A DNA stretch of 38,132 nt from Clostridiales bacterium. GTDB taxonomy: Bacteria; Bacillota; Clostridia; Christensenellales; Aristaeellaceae. The stretch is from assembly GCA_004556545.1 (NCBI GenBank), contig SFGO01000013.1, positions 1 to 38,132 of the forward strand, written 5' to 3'. The notes below the pieces were generated by a model, which saw nothing but the letters and a program-made list of their open reading frames with translations, had not been told where the DNA came from and made no database searches. Positions 24,755 to 32,748 of the stretch are shown here, piece by piece. Position 1 is the stretch's first letter; each line of letters opens with the position of its first letter. A program made the position numbers and the translations under genes.

Positions 24755-24788
24755 CACACTTTTCTTTCGGTGGCGAAAGAAAAGTGTG
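24755..24788. repeat. Perfect 15-bp stem hairpin
   Basis: CACACTTTTCTTTCG (24755-24769) and CGAAAGAAAAGTGTG (24774-24788) flank a GTGG loop. Part of it, GGCGAAAGAAAAG, recurs at 37676-37688 next to another palindrome. It is not followed by a T-run and stands far from any gene end. Confidence 0.7.
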
Positions 24789-24817
24789 CAAAAGAAAGCC
24801 AGCGGCACGGCGACTCC

Positions 24818-24957
24818 GGGAAAAAGCCCTTTACTGCCCATTTTTGAAAGAGGAAGTTCGCAATGTCGCGCGCAGCACAGTTGAACGACCAACATTCACG
24901 TTCGTGCGCGCTCGTGCTCACTCTTTTCCTCTTTCAAAAAGGGCAAGGCTTTTTCCC
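24818..24957. repeat. 140-bp unit bounded by a long inverted repeat
   Basis: The arms 24818-24854 and 24926-24957 are inverted copies (AAAAAGCC..TTTTTGAAAGAGGAA) with one internal gap of a few bases. The 70-bp centre carries GCGCGC-rich short palindromes. The layout resembles a small non-autonomous mobile element or a structured RNA; no transposase gene is within it. Confidence 0.5.
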
Positions 24958-24994
24958 TCCGCTGCCTATCGCCGCTCTGCTCCGGCGCAGTCGG

Positions 24995-25165
24995 CGGTGG
25001 GCATGCTTACCCCTTGCAGGTTGGGAAGTTTCAATGTGGTTGGGGGGATTTTGCAGCGCGGATGAATGAACTGATTTTTTCCCCGCAGTGGACGGTGGGC
25101 ATACGCACTCCTTGCGAGGTGGTCTGCTTCGGTGTGGCTTGGATATTTTTGTAACGCAGAAAGCC
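24995..25165 (+). repeat. Two diverged direct repeats of about 70 bp
   Basis: 24995-25065 and 25093-25165 both start CGGTGGGCAT, continue with an ACCCCTTGCAGG / CACTCCTTGCGAGG segment and end with a GGATTTTGCAGCGCGGA / GGATATTTTTGTAACGCAGA segment. The period is about 98 bp. Function unknown. Confidence 0.55.
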
Positions 25166-25263
25166 AGCGCGAAATCAAATCCACGCTGGCCTTGTTAAGC
25201 GAGCCATGAGGCCCGTTGCCGAATGGCGGTCTATACCAGACAACCGGCAGGGAGCCGCACCAA

Positions 25264-25301
25264 ACCCGCGAGCCGCGAGGCCTGTCGCCGAGCGGCGGTA
25301 G
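25264..25301 (+). repeat. 38-bp intergenic repeat, copy 2
   Basis: Identical to 20812-20849. The preceding module (25198-25262) matches 20500-20568 in inverted orientation, and the following CTGCGCGCC..GGCGCGCAG palindrome matches the GC-rich palindrome module of the first block. Confidence 0.8.
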
Positions 25302-25492
25302 CTTTACGGCCAAGCCGCATGTCCCTCGAGCACCCTGCGCGCCTACGGCGCGCAGTCCGGGGTCAAGGGCGGCGAGAGGAAGCGCGTGCCCAGTGGGCAC
25401 AACCGCCGCAGGCGGTTAGCGACCGGCAGCCGTCAACCGAAACGAGGATTTGACACGGTAGTGTCAAAGACGACGATTGAGGTTGCGGGACA

Positions 25493-26548
25493 CTACCCCT
25501 TGAGGGGTTTGGTGAGGCCGTCGAAGCGGGCGACGATGCGGAAACCGGCGCGGCTGTAGATCTTTTGGGCGAAGTTGGTTTCGCCGGTGAAGAGTGTGCT
25601 GAACTTCGCGCCCTCGGCCACGAATTCCCGCATGAGCAGGTTGAATAGGATGGAGGCGATGCCGCGTCCGCCGTAGTTGGGGTCGCAGCAGATGCCGGTG
25701 AACCAGCCGCGGCCGCTCTTTTGCAGGTCCACGGGGCCGGTGTAGGCCACGATGTGCCCGCCGGTGGTGGCGGTCAGCAGGGGGCGCGGCCCGGCGGGCC
25801 GGCGTCCGTCCGGCCAGAGGGACGGGTCGGCGTTTGGCTCGTTCTTCTGCCAGGCTTCCAGCTCGGTGTCCAGAACGTGCCGCCAGTATTCGCTGCCCAC
25901 ATGATCGCATAGCTCGTCATGCTCCGTGCCGCAGCCCGGCTCCCAGCGGCCTACCCGGATGCCCTCGGCCGCCAGCGCGGCGATCTTTTCGTCCAGCGCG
26001 GGGTTCCATTGGAACTTGCTCAGGTCCAGATACATGGCCACCTCCGTAAAGGCCACCTCGTAGCCCCGGCGCAGCAGGAAGGGATAGCCCTCGCAGCGTT
26101 CGTCCACGCCGGGGGCATTGTTGTGGTCGTGCCCCGGAGTGCCGGGAATGGTCCAGTTCATCTGGACGGGGGTGCTGTCGTTGCAGGCGGCATTGCTTTT
26201 GCCTGCGGCGCGGAAAGCGTCCTCCAGCGCGTCCATCAGCGCGGAGCCAACGCCCCGCCGCCGCCTGTCCTTCCGGACGACAACGACGGACAGATAGCCG
26301 GGCGTGTTTTCGTTGGTTTCCTTGTTCAGAAACGCCGTTTTGCACGCGCCGTGGATAAATCCGATCAGCTGACCGTTTTCGCCGTCCATGGTGGCAAAGG
26401 CGTGAGTGCCGGGACGGAAGAAGCGCCGCTCAAAGGCTTCTTCCTCCAGCGGAGAAAAGATCATTTCGCTGTCCGCAATGCTCTGGTTGAACAGCGCAGC
26501 GGCGGCGGGGATGTCTTCCCGGGTCAGGGGTTTCAGAGTCCAGCTCAT
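25493..26548 (-). CDS. Tandem-domain GNAT acetyltransferase
   Basis: 351-residue protein with two GNAT folds. The first (about 1-150) has the acetyl-CoA loop VVVRKDRRRRGVGSALMDALE, with RRRGVGSA matching the Q/RxxGxG/A pattern. The second (about 200-351) has GICCDPNYGGRGIASILFNLL. The second loop lacks the usual basic start, so one domain may be structural. GGAGGA (complement of 26556-26561) fixes the ATG at 26548; the frame continues upstream into the spacer but without a site. It begins only 34 bp after namZ and is probably co-transcribed, which suggests a role with amino sugars or muropeptides, though the acceptor is unknown. Confidence 0.82.
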   Translation of the reverse strand: MSWTLKPLTREDIPAAAALFNQSIADSEMIFSPLEEEAFERRFFRPGTHAFATMDGENGQLIGFIHGACKTAFLNKETNENTPGYLSVVVVRKDRRRRGVGSALMDALEDAFRAAGKSNAACNDSTPVQMNWTIPGTPGHDHNNAPGVDERCEGYPFLLRRGYEVAFTEVAMYLDLSKFQWNPALDEKIAALAAEGIRVGRWEPGCGTEHDELCDHVGSEYWRHVLDTELEAWQKNEPNADPSLWPDGRRPAGPRPLLTATTGGHIVAYTGPVDLQKSGRGWFTGICCDPNYGGRGIASILFNLLMREFVAEGAKFSTLFTGETNFAQKIYSRAGFRIVARFDGLTKPLKG

Positions 26549-26582
26549 GAATAAAGTCCTCCTGATTGATAAGATGGAAGGG

Positions 26583-27731
26583 TCAATACAGCCGGTATTT
26601 CTGCGCGGCTTCCACAAATTCCTGTACCTTGGGCGCGTATTTGTCCATCAGGCCCTGCGCCGTCAGCGCACCGGTGCGGTATTCATCCGTGCCCAGCAGC
26701 AGGTCGATGGAATAGGGGGATTTTTCGCTCCAGCGCACGAACTGGAACTCCTCGGGGTACAGGCTGCGGATGGTGTCCAGCAGCAGCAGGCCGTCGGTGA
26801 AGGAATCGTAGCTCTGCCGGTCCAGCACATGCATCTGTACGCCGTGGCACAGAACGCCCTGATGCTTGCTGAAGGTGGGGCAGAAGGACGTGCGGCGGAA
26901 GTGAACGCCCGGCAGGCCCAGACCGTTCATCTTCGCTTCCAGCAGAGCGCCGTCGATGAAGGGCGCGCCGATGACCTCAAAGGGTAGCGTGGTGCCCCGG
27001 CCCTCGCTTAAGTTGGTGCCCTCGAACACGCAGGTGCCGATGTAGCACAGGGCGGCGTTCAGCGTGGCGCAGTTGGGGGACGGCGCTACCCACGGCAGGT
27101 CGGTATCGTCCAGATACATGCCCCGCTCCCAGCCTTCCAGCGGGATCACGGTCAGGTCAAGGGTCAGCTTCTGATAATCCCGGATGTAGCGGGCGGCCTC
27201 GCCGATGGTCAGGCCGTATTGCGTGGGCAGCTCATAATCGCCCACGAAGGACTTGAAGGCCGGGTTCAGGATGGTGCCGCCGGTCTTTACGCCGCCGATG
27301 GGGTTGAGCCGGTCCAGCACCACCATGGACTTGCCCGCCCGGTTGCAGGCTTCCATGGCGTAGCCCAGAGAATACAGATAGGTGTAGAAGCGCGCGCCCA
27401 CGTCCTGAATGTCGAAAACCAGCACGTCGAAGGCGTCCAGCATTTCGTCCGTGAAATGGGACGTTTCGCCGAAGGCGGTGAATACGGTCACGCCGGTCTC
27501 GGGGTCCACACAGGTCTCCACCTTGCCGCCCGCCTGCACGTCGCCCCGGATGCCGTGCTCCACGGCATACATGGCGGTCAGGTGGTAGCGCTCGTTGACG
27601 ATGTCGATGGTGCTTTTCAGTTCCCGGTTCATGCCGGTGGGGTTGGTCATCAGACCTACCCGGCGGCCGCGGAGCTGCTCGTCCGCCAGCTGAAGACGGT
27701 CAATGCCGCTCAGAATGGTAGCCTTTTTCAT
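26583..27731 (-). CDS. namZ: Exo-beta-N-acetylmuramidase NamZ-like (DUF1343)
   Basis: 382-residue DUF1343 protein. The family includes Bacillus NamZ (YbbC), which removes N-acetylmuramic acid from the non-reducing end of peptidoglycan fragments. Hallmarks visible: GRRVGLMTNPTGMNRE near the N-terminus, VEHGIRGD, FDIQDVGARFYTYLYSL, LDRLNPIGG, WVAPSPNCAT and EGTNLSEGRGTTLPFEVIGAPF. AAGGAGG (complement of 27738-27744) sets the ATG at 27731. Unlike the secreted Bacillus enzyme no signal peptide is present, so it probably works on imported muropeptides in the cytoplasm. It leads an operon with the tandem GNAT gene and is divergent from a large glycosidase-like gene. Confidence 0.9.
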   Translation of the reverse strand: MKKATILSGIDRLQLADEQLRGRRVGLMTNPTGMNRELKSTIDIVNERYHLTAMYAVEHGIRGDVQAGGKVETCVDPETGVTVFTAFGETSHFTDEMLDAFDVLVFDIQDVGARFYTYLYSLGYAMEACNRAGKSMVVLDRLNPIGGVKTGGTILNPAFKSFVGDYELPTQYGLTIGEAARYIRDYQKLTLDLTVIPLEGWERGMYLDDTDLPWVAPSPNCATLNAALCYIGTCVFEGTNLSEGRGTTLPFEVIGAPFIDGALLEAKMNGLGLPGVHFRRTSFCPTFSKHQGVLCHGVQMHVLDRQSYDSFTDGLLLLDTIRSLYPEEFQFVRWSEKSPYSIDLLLGTDEYRTGALTAQGLMDKYAPKVQEFVEAAQKYRLY

Positions 27732-27813
27732 CCAGAAAACCTCCTTGAAGTGTGTTGGTTTCGTGCCGTCGTTCTGTATCCAGTTATCCAAAAAACGTTT
27801 TTTCAGCTCCTTC

Positions 27814-27842
27814 ATGATACGGGGATGAAAGAAAAATGTCAA
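27814..27842 (-). promoter_or_regulatory. namZ promoter
   Basis: Minus strand TTGACA (27842-27837), 17 bp, TATCAT (27819-27814). The -10 overlaps the word TATCATGA, also present at the divergent promoter. Confidence 0.75.
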
Positions 27843-27895
27843 GTGGATATGTTTTTTCCTGATAAAACAATTCTTTACCAATAACCGTTCAAGGA

Positions 27896-27924
27896 TTGAC
27901 AATCCCTTGCTTTCACGTTATCAT
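27896..27924 (+). promoter_or_regulatory. Promoter of the DUF6259-like gene
   Basis: TTGACA (27896-27901), 17 bp, TATCAT (27919-27924), within TATCATGAT. Same hexamers and spacing as the divergent namZ promoter, which suggests shared control. Confidence 0.75.
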
Positions 27925-27956
27925 GATGACAAAACAACTGAATGGAGGCCCCCTGT

Positions 27957-30191
27957 ATGTATCATTCCCGACTGCACGCGACGAACGGGGTCGTGTCTTT
28001 GGCATTGGACGCGGTCAGCGGCGGCTGGCTGGAACTGGTCTGCGAAGGCGCGCAGGATAATCTGATCAAAAATCATCTGGCGGCGGAGGAAACGCCCTTC
28101 CGGCTGATGCTGCATACGGAAAAAGGCACGGTGGAGGCCCGCCCCGCCCGCTCGGCGGAGATCGGCCTGAATCCGGCCCTGAAGCCCAGCCTGCGCATCG
28201 ATCAGGGGGAGCGGGAAGCCACGGTAACGGCGGAGTATCCTTCCGTGATGGCGGAGGGCCTGCCCGTGCCTGTGGCCGTCCGCTGGGAAGCCCGGCTTCT
28301 GCCCGGCGACGAGCGGATCCACCTGTCCCTGACGGTGGACAATCACGGAGAAACCGAGGTGGAGCGGGCCCTGTTCCCCTGCGTCAACGGCCTCTGGCTG
28401 GGCGAAACCTGGGAGGACGACGCGCTGTATATGCCCCGCCACGCGGGTCAGCGGGTGTTGAACCCGGTGGAGACCCTGACGGCCCCGCGCCGCGTCGCCC
28501 ATTGGAAGTGGCAGGAGTACGACTATGCCACGGAGCTGAACGGCCCCTGCGGCGTGAAGGACAGCCGGGGCGCGTCGGTGTGGGAGCTGAGCTACTCCGG
28601 CGAATGCACCATGCTCTGGCTGGATCTGTTTGATGAAAACGAGCAGGACGGCCTGTACCTGACCTGCCGCAATGCATCCGGCCGCATGAAGACCCTGCGG
28701 GCGGAGAGCTTCGGCCCGGAAAACCCCGGCCTGAACGTGGCCGTGGGGCATTATCTGTTTCTACATCAGGGGCAGACGTGGCACAGTGAGGAATGCATCG
28801 TTGCGCCCCATCAGGACTCGTGGCACTGGGCGGCGGACGACTACCGCACCTGGCGGGAATCCACCCCGGTGGTGGAGCCGGACGGGACCCGCTATGCCGT
28901 GCCCGTGGATGCCAACGGCTGCGGCCCCCTGCACCCGGAATGGTTCGATCGCAGCCCCGGCCTGATGGCCCACTATGATTTCCAGTACCAGACCGGCGGC
29001 GTGGTTCACACCTATAAGGATATTCCCCGGCTTTATGAGGAAGCCAGGGCTTTCGGCCTGAACCATATCCTGCTCAGCGGCTGGAACGAAAGCGGCTTCG
29101 ACTACGGCTTCCCCCAGTACCGGCCCAATCCCAATCTGGGCACGGAGGAAGAGCTGCGGGATGGCGTGCGCGCGGTCATCGCCGCGGGCGGCCACGTGGC
29201 CTTCTATGTCAATGCCCGCCTGTGCAATACTTCTTTCCCCGACCGGGAAGCTCTGTGGAAAAACGGCGGTATCCAGAAGCGGGACGGCTCGCCGTGGCTG
29301 GAGCAGTACGGTTCCCGCAACCAGTATTTCGCCTCCATGTGCAGTCAGGCCGAGCTGTGGCAGAGCGAGCTTCTCGGCGTATTCCGCTGGCTGACCCGTG
29401 ACATCGGCGCGGACAGCCTGTATCTGGATCAACTGGCCATGGCGACCTCCTGCCTGTGCTTTTCCGAGGCCCACGACGATCATCCCGGCGTGCGGGACGG
29501 CTGGAACACCGGCCTGCGCCGCCTGCTGACCCGGCTGGCCCAGGAAGCCCCGGAAAAAGGCGTGGCCCTGCTGGTGGAGGGCGCCAACGACACCTACATG
29601 CCCGGGATCTGCGGCGGTCTGATTACCACTATGTTCTATGATCACGCCGGGGCTTTCCCGGAGCTGTACCGTTACACCTTCCCCCGCCAGGGACTGATCG
29701 ACATGATGAATCCCCGCCGCCATTCCGGCATGCGGCCGGAGCACATGGCCCGCCGGGCCTGCAAGCTGCTCTACCGCGCCTTTGTGGACGGTATGTACCT
29801 CTGGCATTACGACCTGATGGAGGATAACTGCTATCAGCCCGACGATCCACAGACGCCCCGGGTGAGGAAGACCGACGATCTGCGCCGGGCGTGGCTGATC
29901 CGTTACGGGCAGGGTCTTTTCCGGGATACGCGGGGCCTGAGCGTCAGCTGCGGCACGGTGATGGCCCGCCGCTACGACCTGCCGGACGGCGGCGTGCTGA
30001 TCGCCTGCGCCCGGGAGGGCGGGCTGGAGGGCAGTGTGACCGTTTCGCTGCCGGAAGGAAAATGGCACGGTGTTCTGCTTGCAGATGGAACAAATGAAAC
30101 AGAACTTCCTCTCAGCGCTGTGGGCGAGAATCACACCTTTGTATTGCCCCAGACGGAACTGGCCGTGGCGGTGCTGCGCCGGGCGGAATAA
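27957..30191 (+). CDS. Large glycoside hydrolase-like protein (DUF6259-like)
   Basis: 744-residue protein. Residues 1-330 look like a beta-sandwich of galactose-mutarotase type. A TIM-barrel follows from about 340 (LMAHYDFQYQTGGVVHTYKDI, LNHILLSGWNESGFDYGFPQY, AAGGHVAFYVNARL), then a short C-terminal beta domain. IGADSLYLDQLA holds a likely nucleophile Asp and LLVEGANDTYMPG a likely acid/base Glu, in positions usual for retaining clan GH-D-type barrels; this assignment is inference. I recognise it as similar to DUF6259 proteins; no substrate is known to me. No signal peptide. The ATG at 27957 has GGAGG (27944-27948) ahead; an earlier in-frame ATG at 27942 has no site. It probably works with NamZ in glycan salvage. 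Confidence 0.72.
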   Translation: MYHSRLHATNGVVSLALDAVSGGWLELVCEGAQDNLIKNHLAAEETPFRLMLHTEKGTVEARPARSAEIGLNPALKPSLRIDQGEREATVTAEYPSVMAEGLPVPVAVRWEARLLPGDERIHLSLTVDNHGETEVERALFPCVNGLWLGETWEDDALYMPRHAGQRVLNPVETLTAPRRVAHWKWQEYDYATELNGPCGVKDSRGASVWELSYSGECTMLWLDLFDENEQDGLYLTCRNASGRMKTLRAESFGPENPGLNVAVGHYLFLHQGQTWHSEECIVAPHQDSWHWAADDYRTWRESTPVVEPDGTRYAVPVDANGCGPLHPEWFDRSPGLMAHYDFQYQTGGVVHTYKDIPRLYEEARAFGLNHILLSGWNESGFDYGFPQYRPNPNLGTEEELRDGVRAVIAAGGHVAFYVNARLCNTSFPDREALWKNGGIQKRDGSPWLEQYGSRNQYFASMCSQAELWQSELLGVFRWLTRDIGADSLYLDQLAMATSCLCFSEAHDDHPGVRDGWNTGLRRLLTRLAQEAPEKGVALLVEGANDTYMPGICGGLITTMFYDHAGAFPELYRYTFPRQGLIDMMNPRRHSGMRPEHMARRACKLLYRAFVDGMYLWHYDLMEDNCYQPDDPQTPRVRKTDDLRRAWLIRYGQGLFRDTRGLSVSCGTVMARRYDLPDGGVLIACAREGGLEGSVTVSLPEGKWHGVLLADGTNETELPLSAVGENHTFVLPQTELAVAVLRRAE

Positions 30192-30213
30192 GGTATCTAT
30201 TGCATCATCCAAA

Positions 30214-30262
30214 AAGACCGCCCGTTATGCCTTTTCTTCAGCGTAACGGGCGGTCTTGGATT
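30214..30262. terminator. Bidirectional terminator
   Basis: AAGACCGCCCGTTA (30214-30227) pairs perfectly with TAACGGGCGGTCTT (30244-30257), 16-base loop, then GGATTTTATTT; A-run on the other side. It lies between convergent genes. Confidence 0.85.
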
Positions 30263-30838
30263 TTATTTGATATGGAAATACTTATGCAGCCCCCGGAAAA
30301 ATCCGCCGCCCAGACAGACGGCACAGGCCACGAACAGGCCGAAGGACAGCGCTGCCAGCACGATCAGCCCCCATTGATGCTCCACGCTGGGCACCAGCAG
30401 ACACACGCCCGCCGTCAGGAACGCCACCAGACACAGCAGCATCAGGGGGATGATATTCTGCTTCTGCCGGCTGAAATCGGTGAAGAACAGCACCGCCGCC
30501 ACAACCAGCCCGGCAAAGCACACGATGGGCAGCTGGTTCCGGATGCGGCCCGGGGCCAGAATCAGGTCAATCAGCAGAAGCAGGCCGCAGCACTGGGCCA
30601 GCACCTTGGTAAACTGGCTGACCCGGTTGTATTCCACCATGGTAGGGGCCACCAGATCGCCCCAGAGCATCCACAGGCCCCAAAGAGCCACCAGACTCCA
30701 TGCACTGCCGCCCAGACACAGGTTGACCACCGGGCAGGCGACCGCCGCCGCCAGAAAGGGCCAGCGGGCCGCGCAGATGAGCTGCTGCCGCTGCACACGG
30801 CGCTTGGGCGGAACGGGATAGACGCATTCAACCTTCAT
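30263..30838 (-). CDS. DUF6320-like integral membrane protein
   Basis: 191-residue protein with six probable membrane segments (for example WPFLAAAVACPVVNLCLGG, VLAQCCGLLLLIDLIL, IVCFAGLVVAAVLFFTDF, IIPLMLLCLVAFLTAGVCLLV and WGLIVLAALSFGLFVACAVCL) and a short basic tail ending LHKYFHIK. The tail and the partner gene fit DUF6320 proteins, which I recall usually start with a zinc ribbon; that ribbon is missing here and the chain starts at the YPVPPKRR linker. The start codon overlaps the 3' end of the upstream acyltransferase gene by 11 bp, so translation is coupled. It may supply or anchor the substrate of the acyltransferase. Confidence 0.62.
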   Translation of the reverse strand: MKVECVYPVPPKRRVQRQQLICAARWPFLAAAVACPVVNLCLGGSAWSLVALWGLWMLWGDLVAPTMVEYNRVSQFTKVLAQCCGLLLLIDLILAPGRIRNQLPIVCFAGLVVAAVLFFTDFSRQKQNIIPLMLLCLVAFLTAGVCLLVPSVEHQWGLIVLAALSFGLFVACAVCLGGGFFRGLHKYFHIK

Positions 30839-32528
30839 ACAGGACGCTTCCTTTCACGGCATATTGTACCGCATCTTCATCCAAAAGACGGCACAGTGCT
30901 TCTTCCAGCGAGGGATCGGCAGTCTGCTTGGCAATGGTCAGCACGGCCTTACCGCCGCAGGTGACCAGCGCGCAGCCAGCCCGATTGCTCACCAGCGTGC
31001 CCAGCAGGAATTCCAGATGATCCACCCGGCTTTCCATCTCCGGGGGCAGGTGCACCACGCCCAGATTGGACAGGGTATTGGAGAAAATCTTATCCCCCAG
31101 AAAGCCGTAGATCAGCCGGGCGATAGGGGCCTTGATGAACAGAGGCACGAAGCGCACTGAGTTCACCAGCCGGGTGGAGGAATGAATCATCTCCGTCATG
31201 GCCTCCCGGGAAGCCTTTTCCGTCAGCTGGCGCTGGATCTCCGGCAGAATGTCGTCCAGCGTCGTCACCTGTTCCAGATTGAGCCGGATGCCGCAGTACA
31301 TGGAGAAATTGCGCAGGGTGGGCGAAGGATAAAACTTGCGCATATTGACCGGCACCTGAATGTTGAAGCTGCCGCCCATGGCCTCCGTGGCTCGCCGTCC
31401 TGCCAGAAACAGAAGCCCCAGCAGATAGGCGGTCACGGTAGCGTTCCGGCTCTTGGCGGCTTCCCGCAGCTTTTCCGCGTCCATTTCAAAATGAAGGATG
31501 CGGCAGGGGCGCACCGGGGCCAGCTGGCCGCTCAGCTGCAAACTGGCCCGGTCGGTCAGGCCGGAGCCCTTGCCGCGACGGTCCGCCGCCGGGAAGGCGT
31601 TCTCGTTCTCCCCGGTCAGCGGGGGCTTGGTCACGTCCAGAATGCCATCGCCGCAGGGGCAGCTTATGCCCAGCAGCCGCAGGTATTCGGCCAGCAGGGT
31701 CTTCAGGAAACACATGCCCCCGGTGGCGTCGGTCAGAATGTGGAAAAACTCCACGCTGATGCGGTTTCCATAATACAAAACCCGGAAGCTCTGGGAGCCG
31801 CTGGCAGCGATCTTCAGCGGCCGGACGGGAATATCCGTCTCGGGATGAATGCAGTAGCGCCGCTTGGTCTGATCCAGATAGTGCCAGAAAAACCCCTTGC
31901 GCACGGTGGTGGCAAAGCCGGGAAAGCGCTGGATGGTGAAGTGCAGGGCGATTTGCAGAAGCTCGGGCTTCACCGGCTCCTTCATGACCGCCGCCAGCCG
32001 GAATACGGACATCTGACCGTGCTTCATGGACAGGGGATAGATCTTCGCCGCATCGTCCAGCCGAAACCAGAGGGTGGCGGGCCATGCATAGAAGCCGCCC
32101 AGCCGCTCCGGGCTGAGCCGGTTCAGGGCCTCCTCCAGCGGACAGCCCAGCCGGAGCAGCAAATCGATAGCGGCGGCAAAATCCCGGCGGAACTGGATCA
32201 TCTCGTCCCGGGCCAGCGACAGATGGGCGTTCAGCCCATCGAAATATTCCCGCAGAAGGGTCTGATGTTCCTTTTCAAAGCCGTTGATCCACAGCTCGAA
32301 CAGCTCCCGTTCCCGCAGGTGCGGGGTACGGGCGGTTTTCTCCGCCTGCTTGCGAACGGAGCGTTCCCGGCGCGCCTGCTCCTTTTCGATCCTCCGGGCC
32401 GCCTTCGCCGCCCGCTTTTCGGCCTTCTGCCGATTTTTTTCTTCGGATTTCCGTTGTTTTTCTGTTTCCGCCGTTTGGGGTATGTCTTCGGCCTGCTCAA
32501 AGGCCGTTTTTTCGGTTTCTTCCGCCAA
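30828..32528 (-). CDS. CoA-dependent acyltransferase superfamily protein (alcohol acetyltransferase-like), TTG start
   Basis: 566-residue protein. Residues about 10-75 are a highly charged Lys/Arg/Glu helix. The rest is the condensation/WS-DGAT-like fold with the catalytic HxxxD as HILTD (His263, Asp267) inside RISVEFFHILTDATGG, plus SFNIQVPVNMRKFYPSPTLRNFSMYCG and NTLSNLGVVHLPPEM, typical of the bacterial AATase-like branch. It probably moves an acyl group from CoA to an alcohol or envelope lipid. The start is the TTG at 32528, eight bases after GGAGGA; the upstream ATG at 32579 coincides with the transcription start expected from the promoter at 32585-32613. Overlaps the DUF6320-like gene by 11 bp. 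Confidence 0.78.
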   Translation of the reverse strand: MAEETEKTAFEQAEDIPQTAETEKQRKSEEKNRQKAEKRAAKAARRIEKEQARRERSVRKQAEKTARTPHLRERELFELWINGFEKEHQTLLREYFDGLNAHLSLARDEMIQFRRDFAAAIDLLLRLGCPLEEALNRLSPERLGGFYAWPATLWFRLDDAAKIYPLSMKHGQMSVFRLAAVMKEPVKPELLQIALHFTIQRFPGFATTVRKGFFWHYLDQTKRRYCIHPETDIPVRPLKIAASGSQSFRVLYYGNRISVEFFHILTDATGGMCFLKTLLAEYLRLLGISCPCGDGILDVTKPPLTGENENAFPAADRRGKGSGLTDRASLQLSGQLAPVRPCRILHFEMDAEKLREAAKSRNATVTAYLLGLLFLAGRRATEAMGGSFNIQVPVNMRKFYPSPTLRNFSMYCGIRLNLEQVTTLDDILPEIQRQLTEKASREAMTEMIHSSTRLVNSVRFVPLFIKAPIARLIYGFLGDKIFSNTLSNLGVVHLPPEMESRVDHLEFLLGTLVSNRAGCALVTCGGKAVLTIAKQTADPSLEEALCRLLDEDAVQYAVKGSVLYEG

Positions 32529-32584
32529 CGTCAAAATCCTCCCGATGTGGACTGGCCCGCCAAAGTTGCCAGCGGGCAACTTCT

Positions 32585-32613
32585 ATTATACTGCCCCCGG
32601 CCTTTCGGCGCAA
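32585..32613 (-). promoter_or_regulatory. Promoter of the acyltransferase operon
   Basis: Minus strand TTGCGC (32613-32608), 17 bp, TATAAT (32590-32585). Transcription should begin near 32578, which decides for the TTG start of the gene. Confidence 0.72.
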
Positions 32614-32696
32614 CCGGACGGGAAAGGGGGTGGGAGGGGATGGAAGGGCAGCAGAGATACTGCTTTGCATTCTTCTCATTTGTGCCGGTTTTTCCA

Positions 32697-32726
32697 TTGC
32701 TTTTCTTCTTGCAAATGCCGTACAAT
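32697..32726 (+). promoter_or_regulatory. Promoter of the TPM-domain gene
   Basis: TTGCTT (32697-32702), 18 bp, TACAAT (32721-32726); only 22 bp before the start codon, so the leader is short. Confidence 0.5.
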
Positions 32727-32748
32727 TTTTGAAAAAGGGGGAATTTCG

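Larger units (their letters stand above)
24510..25492. repeat. 983-bp non-coding region of hairpins and dispersed repeats
   Basis: I see no credible gene here. From left to right: a G-rich run with two copies of GACGCGCCGA (from 24629 and 24707); a perfect 15-bp stem hairpin (24755-24788); an inverted pair 24818-24854 / 24926-24957; two diverged direct copies of a roughly 70-bp unit (24995-25065 and 25093-25162); a small hairpin GCCAGCG/CGCTGGC (25163-25190); then modules shared with the block at 20.4-20.9 kb (25198-25350). Open frames in it are GC-driven and lack ribosome sites. Confidence 0.7.

Noticed and set aside
24600..25065. Small open frames in the intergenic region 24.6-25.1 kb
   Set aside because: Short, overlapping in several frames, crossing hairpins and inverted repeats, without ribosome sites.
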